7,566 bases of DNA from a bacterium (lineage in GTDB: Bacteria > JACRDZ01 > JAJRWM01). Position 1 is the stretch's first letter. Each line of letters starts with the position of its first letter. The position numbers were made by a program, and so were the translations under genes. This document shows, piece by piece, positions 1 through 6,413 of this stretch. The stretch covers positions 1 through 7,566 of the forward strand of contig JAJRWM010000170.1 of the NCBI GenBank assembly GCA_024276815.1, given 5' to 3'. The notes beneath the pieces were generated by a model. The model did no database searches, had not been told where the DNA came from, and worked only from the letters and a program-made list of their open reading frames with translations.

Positions 1-224
1 CACATTGAATAAAGAGCAATATCCTTAACCAGCACCATCTCGTCTTTATTTTTGGTGATAAAAGTGGTAAGCAGGCTGGAGGGATCCATATTAATGCCGC
101 TGAAGATCTCTTCGTACATATCGGCGACCCGTTTGGGCGTATCCCTCAGCCCTTCACGGCCAACATCTTCCCCGATCGCTTCCAGGATCATCTTAACGGC
201 GGTTTGTATCTTTTCTTTATCCAA
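1..224 (-). CDS. folE: GTP cyclohydrolase I, N-terminal part (runs off left edge)
   Basis: FolE converts GTP to 7,8-dihydroneopterin triphosphate in the cytoplasm, the first step to folate and, in many bacteria, to queuosine precursors. The 74 complete codons seen read (M)DKEKIQTAVKMILEAIGED, then REGLRDTPKRVADMYEEIF and EMVLVKDIALYSM. These are the conserved N-terminal helix, the 'GLxxTPxRVA' motif and the strand leading to the zinc-binding Cys-Glu-His-His site, which lies just past the edge; only two bases of the Cys codon are present. The family is usually about 180-220 residues, so well over half is missing. The start is a TTG at 222-224, with GAGGT on the minus strand (234-238) nine bases upstream. 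A nearby TTG in another frame hits a stop at once. The gene follows ftsH by 11 bp on the same strand and has no promoter of its own that I can see, so it is probably co-transcribed and translationally coupled. Confidence 0.93.
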   Translation of the reverse strand, partial: MDKEKIQTAVKMILEAIGEDVGREGLRDTPKRVADMYEEIFSGINMDPSSLLTTFITKNKDEMVLVKDIALYSM

Positions 225-233
225 TCAAGTCTA

Positions 234-238
234 CCTCA
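234..238 (-). promoter_or_regulatory. folE ribosome binding site overlapping the ftsH stop codon
   Basis: The minus strand reads TGAGGTAGACTTGATTGGAT. The ftsH stop TGA (236-238) shares bases with the Shine-Dalgarno GAGGT (234-238), and the folE TTG start follows nine bases later. This arrangement suggests that ribosomes finishing ftsH help start folE. Confidence 0.7.
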
Positions 239-2038
239 AGCTGTCTGGGGAACCCCGTTTAATACCTGCTCCACTTCCGAGCCTTCCAGCACCTCATTTT
301 CCAGCAGCAGAGTAGCCAGTTTAATTAATTTATCCTTGTTGTCGGTAATCAGGGTTTTAGCCCGGTTATAACAACCCATAACCAGAGAATGTATTTCGTC
401 ATCAATATCAGTGGCCGTTCTCTCACTGTAACCTTTACCCTTGACAATATCCCGGCCCATAAAAACCTGCTGATCCTCATGCCCAAAGGTCAGCGGCCCA
501 AGCTTTTCGCTCATACCAAATTTGCAGACCATCCGGTGAGCGGCCTCCGTGGCTTTTTCCAGGTCGTTCTGCGCCCCGGTGGTAATTTCGCCAAAGATCA
601 AATCCTCGGCGACCCGCCCGCCCATCATAATGGCCATTTTATTCATAATCTCCGTCTTGGAAACAATGTAGCGGTCTTCAGTAGGCAACTGCAGGGTATA
701 TCCCAAAGCGGCGTGGCCGCGGGGAATAATTGAAACCTTATGTACCGGGTCCGTGCCCGGAATCAACTTGGCGACCAACGCGTGACCTGATTCGTGATAG
801 GCGATAATCTCTTTTTCCCGATCGCCAATTACCCGGCTCTTTCTTTCCGGACCGGCCATAACCCGGTCGATGGATTCTTCCAGTTCATCCATTCCCACCA
901 CATCCTTGTTACGGCGGGCGGCCAGTAACGCGGCCTCATTTATCAGATTGGCCAGATCAGCGCCGGAAAACCCCGGCGTCCGCCGCGCGATAATCTGAAT
1001 ATCATTATCATCCGCCATCTTGATTTTGCGGGCGTGAACTTTTAAAATTCCCTCGCGTCCTTTTTGATCAGGCCGGTCAACAACAATTTGCCGGTCGAAA
1101 CGACCGGGCCTTAAAAGGGCCGGATCCAGAACGTCCGGCCGGTTGGTGGCCGCCATCAGTATAACTGTCTCATTGGGAGCGAACCCATCCATCTCCACCA
1201 GAAGCTGGTTAAGGGTTTGTTCCCTTTCATCATGCCCGCCGCCCAAGCCGGCGAACCGCTGACGACCGACAGCGTCAATCTCATCGATAAAGATTATGCA
1301 GGGCGCGTTTTTTTTGCCCTGGCTAAACAAGTCGCGTACTCTTGAAGCTCCTACCCCGACAAACATTTCGACAAAATCGGAGCCGCTGATACTGAAGAAG
1401 GGCACATTCGCCTCGCCGGCCACGGCGCGCGCCAAAAGGGTTTTGCCTGAACCGGGCGGTCCAAAGAGCAGAACGCCTTTCGGTATCCGGCCGCCCAATC
1501 TTTGGAATTTGCCGGGATTCTTTAAAAATTCAATGATTTCCTGCAACTCTTCTTTGGGTTCATCAGCGCCCTCGACATCGGCAAAAGTCACCCGGTCCTT
1601 GGTCTCGGTATGTAGCTTGGCGCGGCTCTTGCCGAAGGTCATAGCCTTGTTCCCGGTGCCTTGCATCTGCCGCATAAAAAAGATCCAGACTCCGATCAAC
1701 AACAGCATGGGGAACCAGTTAATCAACAAACTCATCCACCAAGTCGTCTTCTCAGTCGGCTTGACTTTAATTTCAACGTTGTGCTGACGCAACAAACCAA
1801 TCAGTTCATTATCGTCCGGCGCGAAGGTCGTAAATTTATCCCCGCTGATCAATTTTCCCTCGATTTGATCAGGAGAAATTAACGCGGAACTAACCTTGCC
1901 GTTTTCCACCAGATCCAAAAACTCAGAGTAAGGAAGCTCCTTTTCTGATGTGGGCGGACGATTGATCAAATTAAAGGCCAAAATTGTTATTATGGCTATG
2001 ACCAACCACAGGGCCAGATTCTTCTGTAATTTATTCAA
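236..2038 (-). CDS. ftsH: ATP-dependent zinc metalloprotease FtsH
   Basis: FtsH is the membrane-anchored AAA+ protease that extracts and degrades misfolded membrane proteins and short-lived regulators; it acts as a hexamer in the inner membrane. Counted from the TTG start (600 aa): first membrane segment about 8-25, periplasmic domain to about 100, second membrane segment about 101-122 ([19 protein letters not shown]). The AAA domain has Walker A GPPGSGKT (193-200), the pore loop MFVG (225-228), Walker B IIFIDEID (248-255) and the second region of homology with Arg fingers near 310 and 313. The zinc site is HESGH (415-419), with the third ligand Asp near 492. Nothing catalytic is missing. The C-terminal tail is short. 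An ATG lies five codons upstream (2051-2053) but has no ribosome site. AAGGAG sits inside that extension, six bases before the TTG at 2036-2038, and starting there gives the family's usual MNK...NLALW N-terminus. folE follows closely; a sigma70-type promoter lies upstream. Confidence 0.97.
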   Translation of the reverse strand: MNKLQKNLALWLVIAIITILAFNLINRPPTSEKELPYSEFLDLVENGKVSSALISPDQIEGKLISGDKFTTFAPDDNELIGLLRQHNVEIKVKPTEKTTWWMSLLINWFPMLLLIGVWIFFMRQMQGTGNKAMTFGKSRAKLHTETKDRVTFADVEGADEPKEELQEIIEFLKNPGKFQRLGGRIPKGVLLFGPPGSGKTLLARAVAGEANVPFFSISGSDFVEMFVGVGASRVRDLFSQGKKNAPCIIFIDEIDAVGRQRFAGLGGGHDEREQTLNQLLVEMDGFAPNETVILMAATNRPDVLDPALLRPGRFDRQIVVDRPDQKGREGILKVHARKIKMADDNDIQIIARRTPGFSGADLANLINEAALLAARRNKDVVGMDELEESIDRVMAGPERKSRVIGDREKEIIAYHESGHALVAKLIPGTDPVHKVSIIPRGHAALGYTLQLPTEDRYIVSKTEIMNKMAIMMGGRVAEDLIFGEITTGAQNDLEKATEAAHRMVCKFGMSEKLGPLTFGHEDQQVFMGRDIVKGKGYSERTATDIDDEIHSLVMGCYNRAKTLITDNKDKLIKLATLLLENEVLEGSEVEQVLNGVPQTA

Positions 2039-2044
2039 AACACG

Positions 2045-2050
2045 CTCCTT
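2045..2050 (-). promoter_or_regulatory. ftsH ribosome binding site that fixes a TTG start
   Basis: The minus strand carries a strong AAGGAG, then six bases (CGTGTT), then TTG AAT AAA. The upstream ATG directly precedes this AAGGAG and has only AT-rich sequence before it, so the TTG at 2036-2038 is the better start. Confidence 0.75.
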
Positions 2051-2092
2051 CATTGTACGAATATAAAAAAATATGCTCTGTTTTTAGCCTAC

Positions 2093-2121
2093 ATGTTATT
2101 AAAAAGCCGTTAATCTGTCAA
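2093..2121 (-). promoter_or_regulatory. Sigma70-type promoter of ftsH-folE
   Basis: The minus strand has TTGACA (2116-2121, perfect -35), a 17-bp spacer, then TAACAT (2093-2098, 4 of 6 to the -10 consensus). Transcription would begin near 2086, giving a leader of roughly 48 nt before the TTG start. I see no heat-shock (sigma32-like) promoter or CIRCE element here. Confidence 0.75.
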
Positions 2122-2131
2122 GTGTTTTCTC

Positions 2132-2160
2132 CCGGACGGCGGGAAGGCCCTTCCGTCCTG
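2132..2160 (-). other. Hairpin between the epimerase gene and the ftsH promoter
   Basis: GGACGG (2134-2139) pairs with CCGTCC (2153-2158). An inner AAG/CTT stem continues it with a four-base bulge on one side. It lies about 30 bp after the epimerase stop and 13 bp before the ftsH -35 box. There is no T-run on either side, so it is not a classical intrinsic terminator. It may end or stabilise the epimerase mRNA, or be a binding site at the ftsH promoter. Confidence 0.45.
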
Positions 2161-2190
2161 GATAACGATATTCTGATGGGTTGTTAAGGG

Positions 2191-3105
2191 CTAATCCTTG
2201 TAAAACCCGACCGTTTTCTTCAAACCTTCAGCCAGGGATGTTTGGGAACGCCACCCCAGAACCTGAAAAGCCCGCTCGCAGGTCGCGTATATTTTTCTGA
2301 CTTCACCGGGAATTTCCGGGCCACTGACAACCTCACCCTGATAATCGGTCAAATCCCTGAGATTGGCGTAAATGTCGTTGACCGAAGTTTCAACTTCCGA
2401 GCCAATTAAAACACCTTCGCCTTCCCCCCTGTCCAGGGCCATCACGTTGGCTGCGACAACGTCGCCGACATAGACAAAATCGCGGGTTTGCTCGCCATCA
2501 CCGTTGATTCTGGGCGTCTCGTTGTTAAGCATCTTGTTGGTGAAAATGGCGACCACCCCGCCCTCGCCGAAAGGATCCTGACGAGGCCCGTAAACATTCA
2601 TGTAGCGCAAAGCGAAATAGCGCAACCCGTTATTCTGCCTGAACAGATGAAGGTAGTGCTCAATGGTATGCTTGGAAGCCCCGTAAGGAGCCAGAGGCTC
2701 GACCGGATGCTTCTCATCGAGAGGCATATACCGAGGCTCACCACAGCCCGCGCCGCCGCTGTTGGCGTAAATAACTTTCTTGATTTTGAATTTCAGGCAA
2801 TTGGTCAAGACGTTCAGAGCGCCGAGGATATTGACTTTCGCATCCCGCATGGGATCATCCAGGGAATAAACAACACTCACCTGGGCCGCGTGATGATTAA
2901 CAATATCGAAAGCGCCTTCGGCAAAAACATTTTCCAGTCCGGAATCAAGAATATCCAACTTGATAAACCGGGCTTTCGGGTTCAGGTTTTCCTTGCGGCC
3001 GCGCTCAAGATTATCGACAACCGTTACCTGGTGACCTAATTCAATATATTTATCAACAATATGTGAACCAATAAACCCGGCGCCGCCCGTAACCAAAATA
3101 TTCAT
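2191..3105 (-). CDS. NAD-dependent sugar-nucleotide epimerase (UDP-glucose 4-epimerase-like, extended SDR)
   Basis: This is a cytoplasmic extended short-chain dehydrogenase/reductase that most likely epimerises or dehydrates a nucleotide sugar for surface polysaccharide. In the 304-aa protein the N-terminal Rossmann motif is TGGAGFIG (6-13), with Asp31 at the end of strand 2, suited to NAD. The HHAAQVSV segment (71-78), NSGGAGCGEP (115-124), the catalytic YGASK (Tyr141, Lys145), RYMNVYGPRQ (167-176) and GDGEQTRDFVYVGDV (202-216 region) are all GalE-family hallmarks. The start is the ATG at 3103-3105, with AGGAG at 3117-3121. A frame extended to a TTG at 3174 would begin inside the promoter -10 and adds 23 residues ahead of the Rossmann strand, so I reject it. 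The loop that usually ends Tyr-Gly here ends Cys-Gly. Substrate cannot be read from sequence; UDP-glucose/galactose is most likely, with UDP-glucuronate or dTDP-sugar enzymes possible. It appears monocistronic. Confidence 0.9.
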   Translation of the reverse strand: MNILVTGGAGFIGSHIVDKYIELGHQVTVVDNLERGRKENLNPKARFIKLDILDSGLENVFAEGAFDIVNHHAAQVSVVYSLDDPMRDAKVNILGALNVLTNCLKFKIKKVIYANSGGAGCGEPRYMPLDEKHPVEPLAPYGASKHTIEHYLHLFRQNNGLRYFALRYMNVYGPRQDPFGEGGVVAIFTNKMLNNETPRINGDGEQTRDFVYVGDVVAANVMALDRGEGEGVLIGSEVETSVNDIYANLRDLTDYQGEVVSGPEIPGEVRKIYATCERAFQVLGWRSQTSLAEGLKKTVGFYKD

Positions 3106-3145
3106 CTTAAAAATGTCTCCTGCGAAATTATTATTGAGGTGTTTC

Positions 3146-3163
3146 CCGGCTGAATGTAGCCGG
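3146..3163 (-). promoter_or_regulatory. Perfect dyad at the epimerase transcription start
   Basis: CCGGCT and AGCCGG form 6-bp arms around a 6-base loop, two bases downstream of the -10 box. Transcription should start inside it. It could be a repressor operator or a 5'-end hairpin that stabilises the mRNA. Confidence 0.45.
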
Positions 3164-3164
3164 T

Positions 3165-3193
3165 ATGCTAACATCCCTGTCTTTGATTTGCAA
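3165..3193 (-). promoter_or_regulatory. Extended -10 promoter of the epimerase gene
   Basis: The minus strand shows TTGCAA (3188-3193), a 17-bp spacer ending TGT, then TAGCAT (3165-3170). The TG one base ahead of the -10 makes it an extended -10 promoter. Predicted start near 3158 leaves a leader of about 53 nt. The whole 146-bp gap to argH shows no T-tailed terminator. Confidence 0.65.
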
Positions 3194-3251
3194 GCTCTTA
3201 GCCCTGGAACCTTCAGGTTTACATCCGATCATACCCTAAACAACTTAATGC

Positions 3252-4751
3252 TCAGCGGGCTTGATAATTATCCGTTTTTTGGCGGGCAACGTCTACTTGT
3301 TGACGGTTTTGCTGATGTTCGTCTCTGTGCTTTTGGTGTCTGTCCCTCCGCGCCGCAAGACTCTCGGCGATGGCCGGAAGGCTTGCGGCCCCGATGGTTG
3401 AACGGTTGTTAATTATCGACAAAGGATCGCCCAGCAGTTTTTCTTCGTCGGGGGTAAGTTCCGCTATTTTCTGCTCTGTCAGTATTTTATTGATAATGTT
3501 CAGATCGAAGGTCGTCAGATTATTTTCAACGCATTCCTTAACCATCAGACCAGTCAGCCGGTAACCTTCCCGGAAACTGATTTGACGGTTTTTCGCCAGG
3601 ATATCAGCTATTTCAACAGCGTTAAGGAAATTTTCCCCGGCGCGCGCCTTCATGTTCCCCGCCTTAACGGTCAGTGTCTTAAAAACCTTGCCCATGATGG
3701 ACGGCGCGTCTTGACACTCATCAATCAAATCGATCAGGGAATATTTAGCCCATTGGTAATCACGGTTATAACCGGAAAGGTTCTTGCCGCCCAACCCGGA
3801 AAGCGTATGCAGATAGCCGCCGGCCTGTGTTGTCTTGGCCCGTAAGACTTCCAGGATATCCGGATTCTTTTTCTGCGGCATAATCGAAGACCCGGTCACC
3901 AGGCTTTCATCTATCGTGACAAAATCGATATAAGGATGACTCCAGAAATAAAGATCGTTGGCCATCTGGCTCAGGTGATTCATCGAGGTGACAATGATAA
4001 AAGCCAGAAAACTCTCCAACTCCCAGCGGCTGCTGACAGCGTCCAGTGAGTTTTCCATAACTGTGGCAAAACCAAGTAAATCAGCCATCAGTTTTCTGTC
4101 CAGCGGCCAGGAGGTGCCAAATCCGGCGGCGGCGCCCAGCGGCGAATGGTTAACCTGGCCAAAGAAGTAGCCCAGCCGGTCGATATCCCTCGCCAAAGCC
4201 TCAAGGTAGTTTAACAGGATATGACCAAAGGTGGTCACCATGGCCGGCTGGCCATGAGAAAATCCCGGGCAGACAGTACCCTTGTACTGGTCGGCCAGGT
4301 CGCACAAAAGAGCTGACAGAGCAATCAGTTCCCGCTGAAAGTCCAAGGCGGCTTCCCGCATGTAGAGCCGAAGATCAGTCGCGGACTGATCATTGCGGCT
4401 GCGCCCGGTATGTATCTTCCCGGCCAGTTCCTGGCCGATAATTCCTTCCAGGAGAACTTCGATGTTCATATGAACGTCTTCAAACGCCGGGTTTAATATC
4501 AATTGGCCGGACCTGAAATCAGCCGCGATTTGTTTCAGGGCTGTTAACAGGCTCCGCTGTTCTTCCCGGTTCAGGACACCCGCCCGGGTCAGAGCGATCA
4601 CCGAAACCTGGTTGGTCCAGATATCGAACGGCAGAAGGCAGGCATCGGCCATAGGCCGCGAACAGACATCACGACCGGCGCAGAAATCAACATTTTCCCG
4701 GGCGCTGGATGTTTTTAAATGAGTTGACCAAAACGGTTTTGAACTGGACAT
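3252..4751 (-). CDS. argH: Argininosuccinate lyase-like protein, divergent
   Basis: ArgH splits argininosuccinate into arginine and fumarate, the last step of arginine synthesis, as a cytoplasmic homotetramer. The 499-aa protein has the superfamily signature GSSIMPQKKNPD (287-298), HTGRSRNDQ (114-122), GFSHGQ with the active-site His (about 166), SPLGAAAGFGTSWPLDR (about 203-219), NSLDAVS (234-240) and YNRDYQWAK (328-336). The SRND and YNRDxQ motifs favour ArgH over fumarase, aspartase or adenylosuccinate lyase. Oddities: the usual N-terminal DIxGSxAH substrate motif reads DIWTNQVSV, THLQ reads SHGQ, and the last about 30 residues form a hydrophilic His/Gln/Arg/Lys-rich tail. At 499 aa it is longer than the usual about 460. 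The start is ATG 4749-4751 with GAGG 4757-4760; a longer frame from a TTG at 4775 starts within the -10 box. No argG or other arg gene is adjacent. Superfamily membership is certain; arginine-pathway function is likely but not proven. Confidence 0.85.
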   Translation of the reverse strand: MSSSKPFWSTHLKTSSARENVDFCAGRDVCSRPMADACLLPFDIWTNQVSVIALTRAGVLNREEQRSLLTALKQIAADFRSGQLILNPAFEDVHMNIEVLLEGIIGQELAGKIHTGRSRNDQSATDLRLYMREAALDFQRELIALSALLCDLADQYKGTVCPGFSHGQPAMVTTFGHILLNYLEALARDIDRLGYFFGQVNHSPLGAAAGFGTSWPLDRKLMADLLGFATVMENSLDAVSSRWELESFLAFIIVTSMNHLSQMANDLYFWSHPYIDFVTIDESLVTGSSIMPQKKNPDILEVLRAKTTQAGGYLHTLSGLGGKNLSGYNRDYQWAKYSLIDLIDECQDAPSIMGKVFKTLTVKAGNMKARAGENFLNAVEIADILAKNRQISFREGYRLTGLMVKECVENNLTTFDLNIINKILTEQKIAELTPDEEKLLGDPLSIINNRSTIGAASLPAIAESLAARRDRHQKHRDEHQQNRQQVDVARQKTDNYQAR

Positions 4752-4774
4752 TTTTCCCTCGGAACCGACAAGCA

Positions 4775-4803
4775 ATTAGAACAAAATACACGAGGGAAGT
4801 CAA
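4775..4803 (-). promoter_or_regulatory. Strong extended -10 promoter of argH
   Basis: The minus strand has TTGACT (4798-4803, 5 of 6), a 17-bp spacer ending TGT, and TCTAAT (4775-4780, 5 of 6), so an extended -10. Transcription should begin near 4768, only about 17 nt before the ATG, which leaves just room for the ribosome site. No ARG-box-like dyad is evident around it. Confidence 0.75.
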
Positions 4804-4815
4804 GTGGATTGAAGA

Positions 4816-5076
4816 CTAAACACCAATTTTAAAGGCAAAAAGCAGGAAACCGATTCCCAGCAAAGACAAGCCCCAAATCATGGCCTGCGATCCCAGGTTA
4901 AACAAAAAGCTGGGAATAAAAATCACTACGCCCAACAAGGCGATTTTCGCGGGAAGAGAAAGTTCCCTGATCCAGGTAATCGGCTCAAACCTGGTTATCT
5001 CCTGCCCACAGCTTGAACATTTGCCGCTATCACCGCTGACTGGTTCTCCACAAAGGGGACAAACATTTTCCGCCAT
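4816..5076 (-). CDS. Small zinc-ribbon membrane protein, function unknown
   Basis: I do not recognise this 86-aa protein as a named family. The N-terminus carries a zinc ribbon, CPLCGEPV then KCSSCGQ, with Cys at 6, 9, 20 and 23. After a short linker (EITRFEPITWIRELS) come two predicted membrane helices at about 42-60 and 64-82, ending in a short basic tail (FKIGV). The layout (double CxxC ribbon followed by two helices) fits small membrane-tethered zinc-ribbon proteins that may bind a partner or sense redox/metal, but no function can be assigned. The start is ATG 5074-5076, with GGAGG (5084-5088) seven bases upstream. An in-frame extension to a TTG at 5151 has no ribosome site and a non-membrane, non-conserved-looking lead. 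argH begins 64 bp downstream on the same strand with its own promoter and no terminator between, so some read-through is likely. Confidence 0.8.
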   Translation of the reverse strand: MAENVCPLCGEPVSGDSGKCSSCGQEITRFEPITWIRELSLPAKIALLGVVIFIPSFLFNLGSQAMIWGLSLLGIGFLLFAFKIGV

Positions 5077-5134
5077 CTTGTAACCTCCCTGTTCCCAAGC
5101 AATATCATAATGAACCCGTACAAGGCCAGACGTT

Positions 5135-5157
5135 CCCGCCCAGCCCCCCAAACACCC
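5135..5157 (-). other. Potential G-quadruplex in the zinc-ribbon gene leader
   Basis: On the minus strand four G-runs follow each other: GGG (5155-5157), five bases, GGGGGG (5144-5149), CT, GGG (5139-5141), C, GGG (5135-5137). This meets the usual G3+N1-7 pattern. It lies about 60 bases upstream of the ATG, on the sense strand of the mRNA. Confidence 0.5.
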
Positions 5158-5196
5158 GGGACCAACCGGTCTCCCTAAAGCAAACCGACTACTCCA

Positions 5197-5225
5197 TCTC
5201 TAGCATATTAAATCACGGTTGTCAA
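5197..5225 (-). promoter_or_regulatory. Possible promoter of the zinc-ribbon gene (weak -10)
   Basis: A perfect -35 TTGACA lies on the minus strand at 5220-5225. At 17 bp spacing the -10 is TAGAGA, only 3 of 6. If used, it gives a leader of about 115 nt holding the G-rich tract. The 276-bp divergent gap (5077-5352) otherwise holds only this, the G-tract and the opposite promoter. Confidence 0.35.
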
Positions 5226-5288
5226 ACTAATATTGCCAGTTAACAGGATTGAAGGAAGCAAGTTTTTTTCCGAACCCTGAAGGAAATC

Positions 5289-5317
5289 TTGCTATCATAA
5301 TAATGATTTACGATAAT
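5289..5317 (+). promoter_or_regulatory. Promoter of the GAF-LuxR regulator gene
   Basis: TTGCTA (5289-5294, 4 of 6), a 17-bp spacer, then GATAAT (5312-5317, 5 of 6). Transcription would begin near 5324, about 29 nt before the TTG start. The spacer contains the dyad ATCAT-AATA-ATGAT (5294-5307), a possible operator site. Confidence 0.6.
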
Positions 5318-5352
5318 ATGCTTTTCATAAATTCACATTATACGGTAGAACT

Positions 5353-6333
5353 TTGGACAAAACATCAGAAAAATTGACAGAATGCGAAAGAAAGCTTGTT
5401 GACGTTTTCTATGAAAATATTACCCGGGAGAACAGCGGCGATTTCAAAGAACGCTGTCTCCAAATCATTGGCGAAGCCTTGGATGTAAGCCATATAAATC
5501 TTTTTGAATATTATCAGGACGCCAACACCGCCAGGAATATTTTCGGCCGCTTCACCATAAACGGCGGCTGGCAGAAAAATGACCTGGTGGACCTTTCCAT
5601 CAATATCATTCTCTGGTGGTTAAGACGCGTCAAGGCCAACCAGGTATTAATTTATAACGATACCAAAGAGATAGCTAACAACAATATCAAAAGCCTTCTG
5701 GAGGCTGAAGGCATTAAATCAATTGTGGTCGTTCCCCAGTTCCACAAAAACACCTTTTATGGTTTTCTCGGCATAGGAGAATCACGCTCCCACAGAGATT
5801 GGCAGGCAGAAGAAGTCGAGACCCTGAAACTGGCGGCCAGACTTATTCATATTGTCAACGATTACGTCCATACCAAAACGTTATTGTCAAAAACAAGAGA
5901 ACTGGCCAAAGAACAAAAAATGATCCTTGACTGCAAGGATATCGCCCTCAGGGAAATTCTCACCCAGATGGAACGTGAAAAACAAAGAATTAAAGACGAT
6001 ATCCAGGCTAACATAGATCAATTAATTATTCCTGGTCTGGAAAAGCTTAGGAGCGGAAACGTTACCGGCGAGCAAATCGATATCCTGGAAAACAACCTGA
6101 GAGAACTGACCGAGCCTGCCCCGACGAAAGTTTATTCCCGGGCCAAACTTTCACCCCGGGAAATCGAAATCTGTAACATGATCAGGAACGGTCTCTCCAA
6201 CAAAGAAATCGCCGACAACTTGAATATAACCCTGCGAACAACCGAAACTCACCGAAACAACATCCGGAAAAAGCTGAAAATCGCCAACCAGGACATCAAT
6301 TTGGCTGTTTATCTCCAGTCGCGGGGCCAATAA
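5353..6333 (+). CDS. Transcriptional regulator: GAF-like sensor domain plus LuxR-type HTH
   Basis: This 326-aa soluble protein should bind DNA in response to a signal sensed in the cytoplasm. Residues about 30-172 look like a GAF domain: 'RCLQIIGEALDVSHINLFEY' opening, then 'NQVLIYNDTKEI', 'GIKSIVVVPQFHKNTFYGFLGIGES' and a closing helix 'EEVETLKLAARLI'. A long charged helical linker, probably coiled coil, spans about 176-250. The C-terminus (265-322) is a classic LuxR/NarL HTH: LSPREIEICNMIRNG, LSNKEIADNLNI, then the recognition helix TTETHRNNIRKKLKI. No phospho-receiver domain or membrane helix is present, so it is not a standard response regulator. The start is the TTG at 5353; there is no upstream in-frame start before a stop at 5314, and the ribosome site (GGTAG) is weak. 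It is divergent from the zinc-ribbon gene and precedes the MCP gene on the same strand. The ligand is unknown. Confidence 0.88.
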   Translation: MDKTSEKLTECERKLVDVFYENITRENSGDFKERCLQIIGEALDVSHINLFEYYQDANTARNIFGRFTINGGWQKNDLVDLSINIILWWLRRVKANQVLIYNDTKEIANNNIKSLLEAEGIKSIVVVPQFHKNTFYGFLGIGESRSHRDWQAEEVETLKLAARLIHIVNDYVHTKTLLSKTRELAKEQKMILDCKDIALREILTQMEREKQRIKDDIQANIDQLIIPGLEKLRSGNVTGEQIDILENNLRELTEPAPTKVYSRAKLSPREIEICNMIRNGLSNKEIADNLNITLRTTETHRNNIRKKLKIANQDINLAVYLQSRGQ

Positions 6334-6413
6334 CCAGCTTCACCATGTTTCGCATATTATACCGCAAGTTATTTCCCTTTACTCAAAAATAATGTTTTAT
6401 GCCATTCATTAAC

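Noticed and set aside
1296-1787. Plus-strand open frames inside ftsH, the epimerase and argH
   Set aside because: They lie antisense to well-identified genes, lack ribosome sites and encode no recognisable domain.
3103-3174. Longer epimerase start at a TTG (3174)
   Set aside because: It would lie inside the promoter -10 and adds 23 residues before the Rossmann strand; the ATG at 3105 has AGGAG upstream.
3190-3251. Intrinsic terminator after argH
   Set aside because: Only weak short stems (such as AACC-TGAA-GGTT) and no T-run downstream on the minus strand.
4749-4775. Longer argH start at a TTG (4775)
   Set aside because: This TTG overlaps the -10 box, upstream of the predicted transcription start.
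5074-5151. 25-codon extension of the zinc-ribbon gene
   Set aside because: No ribosome site; the extension is encoded by the G-rich tract, while the ATG at 5076 has GGAGG seven bases upstream.
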